Source: an uncultured Rubrobacteraceae bacterium (GTDB taxonomy: Bacteria; Actinomycetota; Rubrobacteria; Rubrobacterales; Rubrobacteraceae). Taken from it: a stretch of 41,380 nt of DNA. The position numbers and the translations under genes were made by a program. Below are positions 7,124 through 14,504 of this stretch, in pieces (position 1 is the stretch's first letter; each line of letters begins with the position of its first letter). The stretch covers positions 1 through 41,380 of the forward strand of contig CADCUT010000074.1 in the NCBI GenBank assembly GCA_902805975.1, written 5' to 3'. A model generated the notes under the pieces. It saw only the letters and a list, made by a program, of their open reading frames with translations, did no database searches and was not told where the DNA came from.

Positions 7124-7574
7124 ACGAATGTCAAGCCTCCCGGCGGAGCGTTTGGTGGGGCTGGTGCAGGTCGAGATCCGGGAGGTGTTGGCTTTCGCGG
7201 CTGCGATGGCGCGGCGGACGGGCCTCGGGCTCTCGGAGATGGCGGCGTTGGAGCATCTGCAGCAGGCTGGAGACGATGGGTTGACGCCGACGCAGCTGGG
7301 GCGGCGCCTGAGCCTCAGTTCGGGGGCGGTGACGGCCCTCGTCGATCGCATGGAGCGGGCCGGTCAGGTCGAGCGGCGTCCGAACCCGACCGACCGGCGT
7401 AGCTCCGTGGTGAGGACCCTGCCTTCCGGCCTGACGGCGGCCAGCGAGCACCTGCTGCCCGTGGCCGAAGACCTGCTCGAAGAGAGCAAAAGACTCACCG
7501 AAGAGGAGAGGGCAATCGCCGGCGCCTACCTCGAAGCGGTAACAGAGATCTTCGCCCGCCACGCCCGGGGGTGA
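7095..7574 (+). CDS. MarR-family transcriptional regulator
   Basis: This winged-helix repressor is about 159 residues, or 148 from the second ATG at 7128. The core shows LSEMAALEHLQQAGDDGLTP, TQLGRRLSLSSGAVTALVDRMERAG (recognition helix) and the wing VERRPNPTDRRSSVV. MarR proteins are dimers that respond to phenolic or oxidative ligands. The perfect palindrome at its 5' end suggests autoregulation, possibly together with the divergent membrane protein/DDN-like operon. The extra N-terminal residues NYLNNKDKR are encoded by the AT-rich operator itself and are unlike the rest of the protein. Confidence 0.88.
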   Translation: MGNYLNNKDKRMSSLPAERLVGLVQVEIREVLAFAAAMARRTGLGLSEMAALEHLQQAGDDGLTPTQLGRRLSLSSGAVTALVDRMERAGQVERRPNPTDRRSSVVRTLPSGLTAASEHLLPVAEDLLEESKRLTEEERAIAGAYLEAVTEIFARHARG

Positions 7575-7624
7575 AGGTTCTGCAGGGCAACAGGCTTTAG
7601 GTCGCCTCCGACGCCGAGGCTCTC

Positions 7625-7782
7625 AGGCTACAGGCTTTAGGTTCAAGGCACTAGGGGTGCGGCGCGGGGCCAACAGCCCGACATCGTCCCTACCATGGTT
7701 GGCCGAGGGAGCACATATCCGCGGCATCCTCGCTCTACTACCCCTCAAAACCTCGAACCTCAAAACCTGATGCCTGATACCT
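7625..7782. repeat. Heptamer array A, inverted pair, between convergent genes
   Basis: Forward units AGGCTAC AGGCTTT AGGTTCA AGGCACT AGG run from 7625, with a looser unit near 7592. Inverted units near 7745-7782 read, on the minus strand, AGGTATC AGGCATC AGGTTTTG AGGTTCG AGGTTTTG. Between them GGCCAAC (7668-7674) pairs with GTTGGCC (7698-7704). The element fills the gap between the convergent MarR and LysR genes. Confidence 0.6.
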
Positions 7783-8742
7783 CTAAGTAAACAGGTCTAT
7801 AAGCTGGAGGTTCTCGAAGTCGGCGGCGAGGGTGGGGGAGAGCTCGGCTTGATCCCCCCTCTCGCCGAGCATCGCCGCCACCTCCAGGAAGGCCGCCACG
7901 GGACCCGTCGCCGGAGCGTCGCGGCGCCTGAGGGCGACGATGGAGCGGTTCATCTCCGGGTTCTCCTCCACGGCTATGAGGGAGAGGTTCCCCGATGAGA
8001 CGGACCTCACGACGGCCGTTCGCGGCAGGAAGGCGACGCCGAGGCGGTGCTCGACCATCCTCTTGGCCGCCTCGATGTTGTCCACCTCCATCGTCCTGAA
8101 GTCCCTGATGCCGGCGTTCCTGAGCAGCGCGTGGGTCTGCTCGAAGTAGCTTGAGGACTGATCGAAGAAGATGAGCTGCTCTTCCCCGATCTCCGCGAGG
8201 TCGGCCCTTCCCCTCTTCGTGAACCGGTGCTCCGGGTCCACAACGAGCACGAGCTCGTCCTCGTACAGGTGCAAGCTCTCCACCTCGGGGTGCCGCATCG
8301 CCCGCGTAAGGCCCAGCTGCACCTCCTCCTTCAGCGTCATCTCGAGAATCTCCTCCGAATGCCCCGTCCTGACCGAGATGGAGACCTTCGGGTACGCCGC
8401 CACGAACCTCTCCAGAAGCCCCGGCAGCGCGTAGGTCCCCACCCCGGGCGAGGCCCCGATCAGCAGCCGCCCCCCCGTCGCCCCCCGTAGCTCCTCCAGC
8501 CGCCGCCGACCCTCCTCAAAGCTCCCGAGCACCCTCTCCGCGTAAGGCGCGAACTCCCTCCCCGCGTCCGTCAGCCGCATCCCCCGGCTCGTCCTGACAA
8601 ACAACTCGTCCCCAACCTCCTCCTCCAGCGCCTTCAACCGCGCCGTAAGCGTAGGCTGCGTAAGGAACATCTCCTCCGCCGCCCGGCTCAGGTTCCCGAG
8701 CCGCGCCACCGTCAGAAAACACTCCAGTTGTCTGAAAAGCAC
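7783..8742 (-). CDS. LysR-family transcriptional regulator
   Basis: The protein has 319 residues. The N-terminal helix-turn-helix is FRQLECFLTVARLGNLSRAAEEMFLTQPTLTARLKALEEEVG, followed by LFVRTSRGMRLTDAG. The effector-binding domain begins near GATGGRLLIGASPGVGTYALPGLL. LysR activators usually act on a divergent neighbour. Here that is the small gene at 8982, and beyond it the glyoxylate-shunt genes. A 9-base word, ATACGTGCA, occurs both in this divergent gap and upstream of isocitrate lyase, which hints at a shared regulator. The ligand is unknown; CbbR, CysB and similar branches cannot be separated by eye. Confidence 0.92.
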   Translation of the reverse strand: MLFRQLECFLTVARLGNLSRAAEEMFLTQPTLTARLKALEEEVGDELFVRTSRGMRLTDAGREFAPYAERVLGSFEEGRRRLEELRGATGGRLLIGASPGVGTYALPGLLERFVAAYPKVSISVRTGHSEEILEMTLKEEVQLGLTRAMRHPEVESLHLYEDELVLVVDPEHRFTKRGRADLAEIGEEQLIFFDQSSSYFEQTHALLRNAGIRDFRTMEVDNIEAAKRMVEHRLGVAFLPRTAVVRSVSSGNLSLIAVEENPEMNRSIVALRRRDAPATGPVAAFLEVAAMLGERGDQAELSPTLAADFENLQLIDLFT

Positions 8743-8763
8743 GCTGCTCCTTCCGGTCGCTCA

Positions 8764-8879
8764 TAGGTCCGAGGTTCCAGGCCGCCCCCTTCGGGGGCTT
8801 TTAGGTTCCAGGGACACGACCTCGGGACTCAACGCCGAAGATCACCCCTAGAGCCTCGAACCTGTAACCTAAAGCCTCT
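8764..8879. repeat. Heptamer array B, inverted pair with embedded hairpin
   Basis: Forward units AGGTCCG AGGTTCC AGG start at 8764, and another AGGTTCC AGG follows the hairpin at about 8813. Inverted units CCTAGAG CCTCGAA CCTGTAA CCTAAAG CCT run at about 8848-8878. The array lies in the divergent gap upstream of lysR, unlike the others, which follow genes. Confidence 0.6.
8784..8802 (+). terminator. Rho-independent terminator on the plus strand
   Basis: GCCCCC, loop TTC, GGGGGC, then TTTT is a textbook intrinsic terminator for plus-strand transcription. No plus-strand gene ends just upstream. It would stop transcripts antisense to lysR before they enter the small gene at 8982. It is embedded in heptamer array B. 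Confidence 0.7.
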
Positions 8880-8981
8880 CCCATAAGTTTCACCTATATC
8901 TGTGATACGTGCAAACGATTGGACTTATAGCGGGTGGACGTTTAACGTTCGTGTCACGGTAGGTCGGCGAGAGGAGCAGGG

Positions 8982-9185
8982 ATGATACCGGTGCAGTACA
9001 GGGACCCGGAGACGGAGGAGATCCTGGAGCGGCGTTACGAGGATGGGGCGCCGTCCATCGGGACGCGGGTGAAGATCGGGTTCGGGGAGTTCGAGGTTCT
9101 GTACCGGTGGCGGTGCGTGCCGACGTCTTGCATCGTCTACGTGCGGCGGGCTGCGGCTCCCCAGCGGGAGCGGGTTGCCGCCTAG
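8982..9185 (+). CDS. Small hypothetical protein
   Basis: A 67-residue protein begins MIPVQYRDPETEEILERRYEDGA and continues VKIGFGEFEVLYRWRCVPTSC. The ATG follows a strong Shine-Dalgarno (GAGGAG). I recognise no family. The beta-rich middle and a pair of cysteines (WRCVPTSC) could form a small barrel, but this is a guess. It lies between a divergent LysR gene and malate synthase, about 90 bp upstream of the latter, so co-transcription is possible. Confidence 0.55.
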   Translation: MIPVQYRDPETEEILERRYEDGAPSIGTRVKIGFGEFEVLYRWRCVPTSCIVYVRRAAAPQRERVAA

Positions 9186-9273
9186 AGCGCTTGGCGGGCT
9201 TCAAGCGTGGGGCAAGCGCGCTTGCTAGAGTTTCTCCGCACTGGCAAGCGTTAGGGAGGAGCCCGGACCGCAA

Positions 9274-10878
9274 ATGGTCGAGACGAGCGTGTACGGAGAA
9301 GGCGTAGAGATCACCAAAGAGGTCCCGGACGAGTTTCGGGAGATCCTGAGCCCCGAGGCGGTCGCCTTCGTGGCGAAGCTCGCGAGGGAGTTCACCCCGA
9401 GGGTCGAGGAGCTTCTCCAGGCCCGTCAGGAGCGTCAGGAGCGGATCAACGCCGGCGAGATGCCCGACTTTCTGCCCGAGACGAAGGACGTTCGGGAGGG
9501 GGACTGGAAGATCGCCCCCATTCCGGACGCGTTGCAGGACAGGCGGGTGGAGATCACCGGCCCACCGGACCGCAAGATGCTCATCAACGCGCTCAACTGC
9601 GGGGCGCCCACGTACATGACGGACTTCGAGGACGCCAACTGCCCGACCTGGCACAACATGCTGGACAGCCAGCTCAACCTGCGCGACGCGGTCCAGCGCA
9701 CCATCACCTTCGACGACCCGAAGACCGGCAAGCACTACACGCTCGACGACGAGGTCGCAGTCCTGATCGCACGCCCCCGCGGCTGGCATCTCTGGGAGAA
9801 GCACATGCTGGTGGACGGCAAACAGGTCCCTGCCGGTATCTTCGACTTCGGCCTGTACTTCTTCCACAACGTCCACGGGCTCTTAGACCTCGGGCACGGG
9901 CCGTTCTTCTACCTGCCGAAGATGGAGAGCCACCTCGAGGCGAGGCTCTGGAACGACATCTTCGTCATGGCCCAGGACGAGATGGGAATACCTCAGGGGA
10001 CCATCAAGGCGACGGTCCTCATAGAGACCATCATGGCGACCTTCGAGATGCACGAGATCCTCTACGAGCTGCGCGAGCACTCCTCGGGCCTCAACTGCGG
10101 CCGGTGGGACTACATTTTCTCCTACATCAAGAAGTTCCGCGAGCACGACATGCTCCTCCCCGACCGCAACACCGTGACGATGACCGTCCCGTTCATGCGG
10201 GCCTACTCCTTGCTGACCATCAAGACCTGTCACGAGCGCGGCGCGCACGCGATGGGGGGGATGGCCGCCCAGATACCGCGCTCCGACGACCCGGAGTGGA
10301 CCGAGTTCGCCAACAACAAGGTTCTGGAGGACAAGGAGCGCGAGGCGAAAGACGGCCACGACGGGACTTGGGTGGCTCATCCTGGCATGGTCGGGCTCGC
10401 CAAGCAGGCCTTCGACGAGCACATGCCCCAGCCCAACCAGATCGACAAAGGGCGCCCGGACGTGAACCCGAGCGCCGCCGACCTTCTGGAGAAGCCAGAA
10501 GGGCCCATCACGATGGACGGCTTCCGGAGCAACATCTCCGTGGGCGTGCAGTACCTCGCGGCCTGGCTCGCCGGGCGCGGCGCCGTCCCCGTCTTCAACC
10601 TCATGGAGGACGCGGCCACGGCGGAGATCAGCCGCGCCCAGGTGTGGCAGTGGATCCACCACCCCAACGGCATCCTCGAGGACGGCACCGAGGTGACGGT
10701 GGACCTCTTCCGCGAGGTGCTCGACGAGGAGCTAGAGAAGATCAAGAACGACATCGTCGGCCCCGAGCGGTGGGAGAAGGACGAGTTCGGCACCGCCGCC
10801 CAACTCTTCGACCGCATCTCGACCCAGGACGAGTTCGTCGAGTTTCTGACCCTCCCCGGCTACGAGTACTTCGACTAG
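9274..10878 (+). CDS. aceB: Malate synthase A
   Basis: This enzyme of the glyoxylate shunt condenses glyoxylate with acetyl-CoA to give malate. At 534 residues it is the usual size for isoform A and lacks the long insertion of isoform G. Landmarks are the active-site stretch NALNCGAPTYMTDFEDANCP, a central KATVLIETIMATFEMHEIL, AHAMGGMAAQIP, and a C-terminal NLMEDAATAEISRAQVWQWIHH holding the family's catalytic Asp. The ATG has GGGAGG rather far upstream (14 bases). Isocitrate lyase lies downstream on the same strand after a 213-bp gap that has its own promoter-like elements. The pair allows growth on acetate or fatty acids. Confidence 0.95.
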   Translation: MVETSVYGEGVEITKEVPDEFREILSPEAVAFVAKLAREFTPRVEELLQARQERQERINAGEMPDFLPETKDVREGDWKIAPIPDALQDRRVEITGPPDRKMLINALNCGAPTYMTDFEDANCPTWHNMLDSQLNLRDAVQRTITFDDPKTGKHYTLDDEVAVLIARPRGWHLWEKHMLVDGKQVPAGIFDFGLYFFHNVHGLLDLGHGPFFYLPKMESHLEARLWNDIFVMAQDEMGIPQGTIKATVLIETIMATFEMHEILYELREHSSGLNCGRWDYIFSYIKKFREHDMLLPDRNTVTMTVPFMRAYSLLTIKTCHERGAHAMGGMAAQIPRSDDPEWTEFANNKVLEDKEREAKDGHDGTWVAHPGMVGLAKQAFDEHMPQPNQIDKGRPDVNPSAADLLEKPEGPITMDGFRSNISVGVQYLAAWLAGRGAVPVFNLMEDAATAEISRAQVWQWIHHPNGILEDGTEVTVDLFREVLDEELEKIKNDIVGPERWEKDEFGTAAQLFDRISTQDEFVEFLTLPGYEYFD

Positions 10879-11019
10879 AAGGGACCACAGATCACCCCAG
10901 ACGACATCAACGGGCGCAGGGCGGAGGGCAGGACCTTCCGCCCACCCCCGCCACTGCTCCCCCGGAGCGTCGGGCACGTACCCGGGCCCGCGGGCGGCGG
11001 ACAACTACCGCGCCCGCGC

Positions 11020-11056
11020 TGCACATATATGCACACATACGTGCAGGCTGTATCAT
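11020..11056 (+). promoter_or_regulatory. Operator-like half-sites and -10 upstream of isocitrate lyase
   Basis: TGCAC (11020-11024), TGCAC (11030-11034) and GTGCA (11041-11045) give a perfect TGCAC-N6-GTGCA palindrome plus a third half-site. TATCAT (11051-11056) is a plausible -10 box. The patch is AT-rich compared with its surroundings. ATACGTGCA (11037-11045) recurs at 8905-8913. Confidence 0.45.
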
Positions 11057-11091
11057 GCGGGGATCAGAGACAGAGAGCGTAGGAGGAAAAG

Positions 11092-12429
11092 GTGGAGAAC
11101 GGGAAGAACGGGACGACGAAGATAGCGCAGGAGTGGGAGGGCGAGCGCTGGGCCGGGGTCGAGCGGCCGTACACGGCTGACGACGTGGCCCGGCTGCGGG
11201 GTTCGGTCGTGGTCGAGCAGACGCTGGCGCGGATGGGTGCTGAGCGTTTGTGGGACCTCATGCACAGCGAGGACTACGTCAACGCGCTCGGGGCGCTCAC
11301 CGGCAACCAGGCCGTGCAGCAGGTCAAGGCCGGGCTCAAGGCCATTTACCTCAGCGGGTGGCAGGTTGCGGCCGACGCGAACCTGGCGGGCCAGATGTAC
11401 CCGGACCAGAGCCTGTACCCGGCCAACAGCGTGCCGCACGTCGTGAAGAGGATCAACCAGGCCCTGCAGCGCGCCGACCAGATCCACCACGCCGAGGGCA
11501 AGAACGGCGTCAACTGGTTCGCGCCCATCGTGGCCGACGCCGAGGCCGGTTTCGGCGGGGCGCTCAACGTCTTTGAGTTGATGAAAAGCATGATCGAGGC
11601 CGGGGCGGCGGGCGTCCACTTTGAGGACCAGCTTGCCTCTGAGAAGAAGTGCGGCCACATGGGCGGCAAGGTGCTCATCCCGACGAGCCAGGCCGTCCGC
11701 AACCTCGTCTCCGCCCGCCTCGCCGCCGACGTGATGGGCGTCCCGACAATTATCGTCGCCCGCACCGACGCGGACGCCGCCAACCTCGTCACCTCGGACA
11801 TAGACCCGGCAGACCAGAGGTTCCTGACCGGGGAGCGGACGATGGAGGGCTTCTACAGGGTCAACGCCGGCATAGATCAGGCCATAGCCCGCGGCCTCGC
11901 CTACGCTCCGTACGCCGACGTCGTGTGGTGCGAGACCTCGACGCCGGATCTCCAGCAGGCCCGCCACTTCGCCGAGGCCATCCACGCCGAGTACCCGGGC
12001 AAGCTGCTCGCCTACAACTGTTCGCCCTCGTTCAACTGGAAGGCCAAGCTCTCGGACGAGGAGATCGCGACCTTCCAGCGCCAGCTCGGGGAGATGGGCT
12101 ACAAGTTCCAGTTCATCACGCTCGCCGGCTTCCACGCGCTCAACTTCTCCATGTTCGAGCTCGCCCGCGACTACAAGGACCGCGGCATGGCCGCCTACTC
12201 AGAGCTCCAGCAGAAGGAGTTCGACGCCGAGAAGTACGGCTACACCGCCACCAAGCACCAGCGCGAGGTCGGAGCCGGCTACTTCGACGAGGTCGCCCAG
12301 GTCGTCGCCGGGGGTGCGGCCTCCACCACCGCCCTCACCGGCTCCACCGAGGAGGCCCAGTTCGACACGCCGGAGGATCCGAACTCGACGCTTCCGGGGT
12401 CCACGGAGGACGAGCAGTTCGTGAAGTAG
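11092..12429 (+). CDS. aceA: Isocitrate lyase
   Basis: This enzyme cleaves isocitrate to succinate and glyoxylate, the committed step of the glyoxylate shunt. It has 445 residues, normal for the prokaryotic form. The catalytic loop is [16 protein letters not shown] with the active-site Cys in KKCGHMGG. Further landmarks are [16 protein letters not shown], the metal-site region [15 protein letters not shown] and the C-terminal [12 protein letters not shown] 11092 follows an ideal AGGAGG Shine-Dalgarno. The C-terminus has an extended tail with repeated [12 protein letters not shown] and [11 protein letters not shown]. Its TAG stop overlaps the first heptamer of array C. Confidence 0.96.
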   Translation: MENGKNGTTKIAQEWEGERWAGVERPYTADDVARLRGSVVVEQTLARMGAERLWDLMHSEDYVNALGALTGNQAVQQVKAGLKAIYLSGWQVAADANLAGQMYPDQSLYPANSVPHVVKRINQALQRADQIHHAEGKNGVNWFAPIVADAEAGFGGALNVFELMKSMIEAGAAGVHFEDQLASEKKCGHMGGKVLIPTSQAVRNLVSARLAADVMGVPTIIVARTDADAANLVTSDIDPADQRFLTGERTMEGFYRVNAGIDQAIARGLAYAPYADVVWCETSTPDLQQARHFAEAIHAEYPGKLLAYNCSPSFNWKAKLSDEEIATFQRQLGEMGYKFQFITLAGFHALNFSMFELARDYKDRGMAAYSELQQKEFDAEKYGYTATKHQREVGAGYFDEVAQVVAGGAASTTALTGSTEEAQFDTPEDPNSTLPGSTEDEQFVK

Positions 12430-12451
12430 GTTTCAGGTATCAGGTTTCAGG
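12428..12451. repeat. Heptamer array C
   Basis: AGGTTTC AGGTATC AGGTTTC AGG: three perfect 7-base units plus a partial fourth. The array begins inside the isocitrate lyase stop codon and leads straight into the GC-rich hairpin at 12451-12477. No inverted partner array is seen here. Confidence 0.75.
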
Positions 12452-12477
12452 AGGGGGTCGGGTCTTCCGGCCCCCTC
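12451..12477 (+). terminator. aceA: Stem-loop after isocitrate lyase
   Basis: GAGGGGGTCGG (12451-12461), loop GTCTT, CCGGCCCCCTC (12467-12477) forms an 11-bp stem with a single U-G wobble. There is no long U tract, which is common for high-GC terminators. It directly follows heptamer array C. Confidence 0.65.
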
Positions 12478-12499
12478 TGGTCAATGGGAAGGGGACGAG

Positions 12500-12664
12500 A
12501 TGCAGAACGGATTAGGTAAAGACGGAGAGCCCCGCGACCTACCGCGAGTACCGGAGGAGCCTCGGGACGAGGCCGGTCTGGAGAACGGAAAGGCAGAAGC
12601 CGGATGGCTGGAGGCCGGGGCCGAGGACCCCGCCTTCTTTATCAAGCCCTCTGACGGCGAGTAG
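12500..12664 (+). CDS. Small acidic protein downstream of isocitrate lyase
   Basis: A 54-residue ORF starts at ATG 12500 after AAGGGGA. The sequence begins MQNGLGKDGEPRDLPRVPEE and ends FFIKPSDGE, rich in Glu, Gly and Pro and probably disordered. It lies beyond the lyase terminator. No family is recognised. Codon use resembles neighbouring genes, but the ORF is short enough to be chance. Confidence 0.4.
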   Translation: MQNGLGKDGEPRDLPRVPEEPRDEAGLENGKAEAGWLEAGAEDPAFFIKPSDGE

Positions 12665-12671
12665 GCGTTTC

Positions 12672-12695
12672 GCTCGATCTGCGGAGATCTAGAGC
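12672..12695. terminator. Possible bidirectional terminator between convergent genes
   Basis: GCTCGATCT (12672-12680), loop GCGG, AGATCTAGAGC (12685-12695) pair with a 2-base bulge. The hairpin separates the convergent small ORF and minus-strand membrane protein gene and overlaps the latter's stop codon. Confidence 0.35.
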
Positions 12696-13168
12696 AACTC
12701 GTCAGGGTCCGGGTCAGGTTCTGCCCAAGCGATAACGGCCGTAGGAAGGCTAACGTAAAGCCAGATAGCTGTAGGGGTCACGGATGACACCAACTCGCGA
12801 ACCGAGATCTGTGGCGTCCAGGGTCTATCGCTAAGCGGTCCAGTGGTCAGCATTTGCAGCAACACCAGGGCAACCAGGATCACGGACCCTAGTACCTGAT
12901 AGGCAGTACGGTGGGCGTCATCGCGGACAGCCGTCTGGCGCTCGTCCAGGTCAGCGTCTGCTTTGTTGGCGATCTTCTGCGTGGAGGGGAGGAGCAGCCG
13001 CTCGTGTATGAGCACGGTTGCCACGATCCCAACGACTGCGATCAATAGCCACCACGCACTGCCCCTCAAGATCGCCACCACCGGGTAGGAGAAGATGGCC
13101 GCGTACTCGGCCAGCACGAGCACGCGTCGTTCCCTTTGGGAGAGACGTCTTGCTTTTGCAACGATCAC
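12689..13168 (-). CDS. Membrane protein B of the XRE operon
   Basis: An integral membrane protein of about 159 residues with around four hydrophobic segments, including VLAEYAAIFSYPVVAILRG, WWLLIAVVGIVATVLI, VLGSVILVALVLLQML and a C-terminal helix before AWAEPDPDPDELL. It is a paralogue of the gene upstream: both share LDER(E/Q)xxVRxxAHxxAY in the mid-loop and the tail AW(T/A)EPDP. Start GTG 13168 overlaps the paralogue's TGA (GTGA), giving tight coupling. The longer frame upstream has no coding signal. Function is unknown. Confidence 0.65.
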   Translation of the reverse strand: MIVAKARRLSQRERRVLVLAEYAAIFSYPVVAILRGSAWWLLIAVVGIVATVLIHERLLLPSTQKIANKADADLDERQTAVRDDAHRTAYQVLGSVILVALVLLQMLTTGPLSDRPWTPQISVRELVSSVTPTAIWLYVSLPTAVIAWAEPDPDPDELL

Positions 13169-13650
13169 AGGTCCTCCGGCTCGGGATCTGGTTCGGTCCA
13201 CGCGACCACCGACGAGGGCAGCGAGATGCTCAGGTTCATGAACAGAAAATAGACTGCCAAGATATGCCACGGTGTAATGTGCAGAGGGACGTCCAAGCCA
13301 AAGTAGACGAAGGCGATCATTGGCGAGGCGGTGATCGTCAAGACGACGGATACAAAAACCCGGTAGGCGGAGTAGTGGGCCCGGTTACGAACGGATAGTT
13401 CGCGCTCGTCGAGTTCTGGGTCTTTCCTCATGATTTCGGCCATGATGGGCCTGAGGACCCGGGAGAAGATGACCCCGTACAACACCTGAAGAAGGATAGC
13501 CAGGGCCAGAACCCACCACAGATCGGCGCCTGCGAAAGCGAACGCCACCGCATAGGCCACCATGCCCAGTTGCATCACCATCACAAGCGCCCGCCTACGT
13601 CCCCGGCTCATGCTGAACAACGCGGACCTTTTCGCTGTCGGGATGTTCAT
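13165..13650 (-). CDS. Membrane protein A of the XRE operon
   Basis: A 161-residue protein with four probable membrane helices: MVMQLGMVAYAVAFAFAGA, WWVLALAILLQVLYGVIF, VFVSVVLTITASPMIAFVYF and WHILAVYFLFMNLSISLP. The cytosolic loop DPELDERELSVRNRAHYSAYRV is the signature shared with its downstream paralogue. Its ATG overlaps the stop of the XRE regulator (ATGA). Small XRE regulators next to membrane proteins with an LDER-type loop recur in many Gram-positive bacteria, with no established role known to me. Confidence 0.7.
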   Translation of the reverse strand: MNIPTAKRSALFSMSRGRRRALVMVMQLGMVAYAVAFAFAGADLWWVLALAILLQVLYGVIFSRVLRPIMAEIMRKDPELDERELSVRNRAHYSAYRVFVSVVLTITASPMIAFVYFGLDVPLHITPWHILAVYFLFMNLSISLPSSVVAWTEPDPEPEDL

Positions 13651-13937
13651 GGTTGGACTCCCACCTCAGCACCTACTCCGGTATCGTCAGCATTTTCCTG
13701 GATGTCCCGGCGGCCGTAGATCTCTTCGCTCAACGGCCTGAAAGGCTCCCTGGAGAAGATCGCCTCGATGGGAAGCCCGAAGAGCTCGCTGATGCGGAAG
13801 ACTAGCTCCAGGCTCGGGTTGTAGTCGCCCCGCTCGATGTAGCCGACGGTCTGGTAGTTGATCCCCAACGCCTCCGCCAACTCCTGCCGAGACATCCCAC
13901 GCTCCGTCCGCAACACCTTGAGCCGGTTGTGCAACAT
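13647..13937 (-). CDS. XRE-family transcriptional regulator
   Basis: A small helix-turn-helix protein of about 96 residues, starting MLHNRLKVLRTERGMSRQEL, then LGINYQTVGYIERGDYNPSLELVFRISELFGLPIEAIF. This is the classic one-domain layout. ATG 13937 fits the family start. An upstream ATG at 13976 would add 13 residues, but it lies only 6 bp from the operator and has no Shine-Dalgarno. The gene heads a three-gene operon with two paralogous membrane proteins and probably represses it through the perfect palindrome just upstream. Confidence 0.85.
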   Translation of the reverse strand: MLHNRLKVLRTERGMSRQELAEALGINYQTVGYIERGDYNPSLELVFRISELFGLPIEAIFSREPFRPLSEEIYGRRDIQENADDTGVGAEVGVQP

Positions 13938-13981
13938 CGACTCATCTCCCGACCCCTGTCCTTTGGCCTTTCTCATACAAA

Positions 13982-14007
13982 GTATTGTTGCATAAATACA
14001 ACAATAC
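13982..14007 (-). promoter_or_regulatory. Operator of the XRE operon
   Basis: GTATTGTTG (13982-13990), CATAAATA and CAACAATAC (13999-14007) make a perfect 9-bp inverted repeat with an 8-base centre in otherwise GC-rich DNA. On the minus strand TTGTTG can serve as -35, with TTGTAT (13980-13975) as -10 at an 18-bp spacing. The operator would then lie over the promoter. Confidence 0.7.
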
Positions 14008-14058
14008 GTCTATACCAGGCAACCAGCTCGGCCATCACAACCCGATCGGCCGATCTGC

Positions 14059-14090
14059 TATCATTACCCTAACGTATCAACGATCATTGA
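14059..14090 (+). promoter_or_regulatory. ArsR/CadC-type promoter-operator
   Basis: TATCAT (14059-14064) is a plausible -10 box. Just downstream, TCAA (14077-14080) and TTGA (14087-14090) form a short dyad around CGATCA, within AT-richer sequence directly before the Shine-Dalgarno GAGGTG. ArsR-family sensors usually bind such dyads between promoter and start and release on metal binding. Confidence 0.45.
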
Positions 14091-14099
14091 GGTGTTCAG

Positions 14100-14504
14100 A
14101 TGACGGACGACCGGTGTGACCTGCTCTGTCTGGACGCCCCCCGCGCCGAGGCCATCCGGGAGGGTTTGATCGGTGGGGAGATCGCCTACGGGGCGGCCGA
14201 GCGGGCGAAGGCGCTCTCCAACCCGACGCGCCTGACGTTGGCGGCGGCGTTGCGGGGGGCGGGGGAAGATGGGCGGGACCCTTCTGGCGGGGAGCTGTGC
14301 GTCTGCGATCTGGCCTGGATCTCCGGCCGCGCCCAGAACCTCGTCTCGCACCACATGCGGACGCTGCGCTCCCACGGGCTCGTCCGTTCTAGAAGAGACG
14401 GCAAGCTGGTCATGTACTCCCTGACCGGCGAGGGCCTCTCGCTGCTCTCGGCCGTGCTGGGCGACGCCTCGCGGGAGGCGCGGGAACCGGCGTCGCGGGC
14501 GTGA
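14100..14504 (+). CDS. ArsR-family metal sensor, CadC-like
   Basis: A winged-helix metal-responsive repressor of 134 residues. The N-terminus carries Cys6 and Cys10 (RCDLLCLD), and the alpha-3 helix carries Cys67 and Cys69 in ELCVCDLAWI. Together these give the four-thiolate site of CadC-type Cd/Pb sensors. The recognition helix is NLVSHHMRTLRSHGLVRSRRDGK. The stop overlaps the GTG start of the P-type ATPase, so sensor and pump form one operon, presumably induced by Cd, Pb or Zn. Metal preference is inferred from cysteine placement only. Confidence 0.9.
   Translation: MTDDRCDLLCLDAPRAEAIREGLIGGEIAYGAAERAKALSNPTRLTLAAALRGAGEDGRDPSGGELCVCDLAWISGRAQNLVSHHMRTLRSHGLVRSRRDGKLVMYSLTGEGLSLLSAVLGDASREAREPASRA

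Noticed and set aside
9883-10662. Long minus-strand open frame across the malate synthase gene
   Set aside because: It is a shadow in high-GC DNA. The plus frame carries clear malate synthase motifs, and the antisense product is rich in repeated Val, Gly, Asp and Arg without any family motif.
11053-12135. 360-residue minus-strand open frame over isocitrate lyase
   Set aside because: It is antisense to a conserved enzyme, with shadow-like composition and no Shine-Dalgarno at its start.
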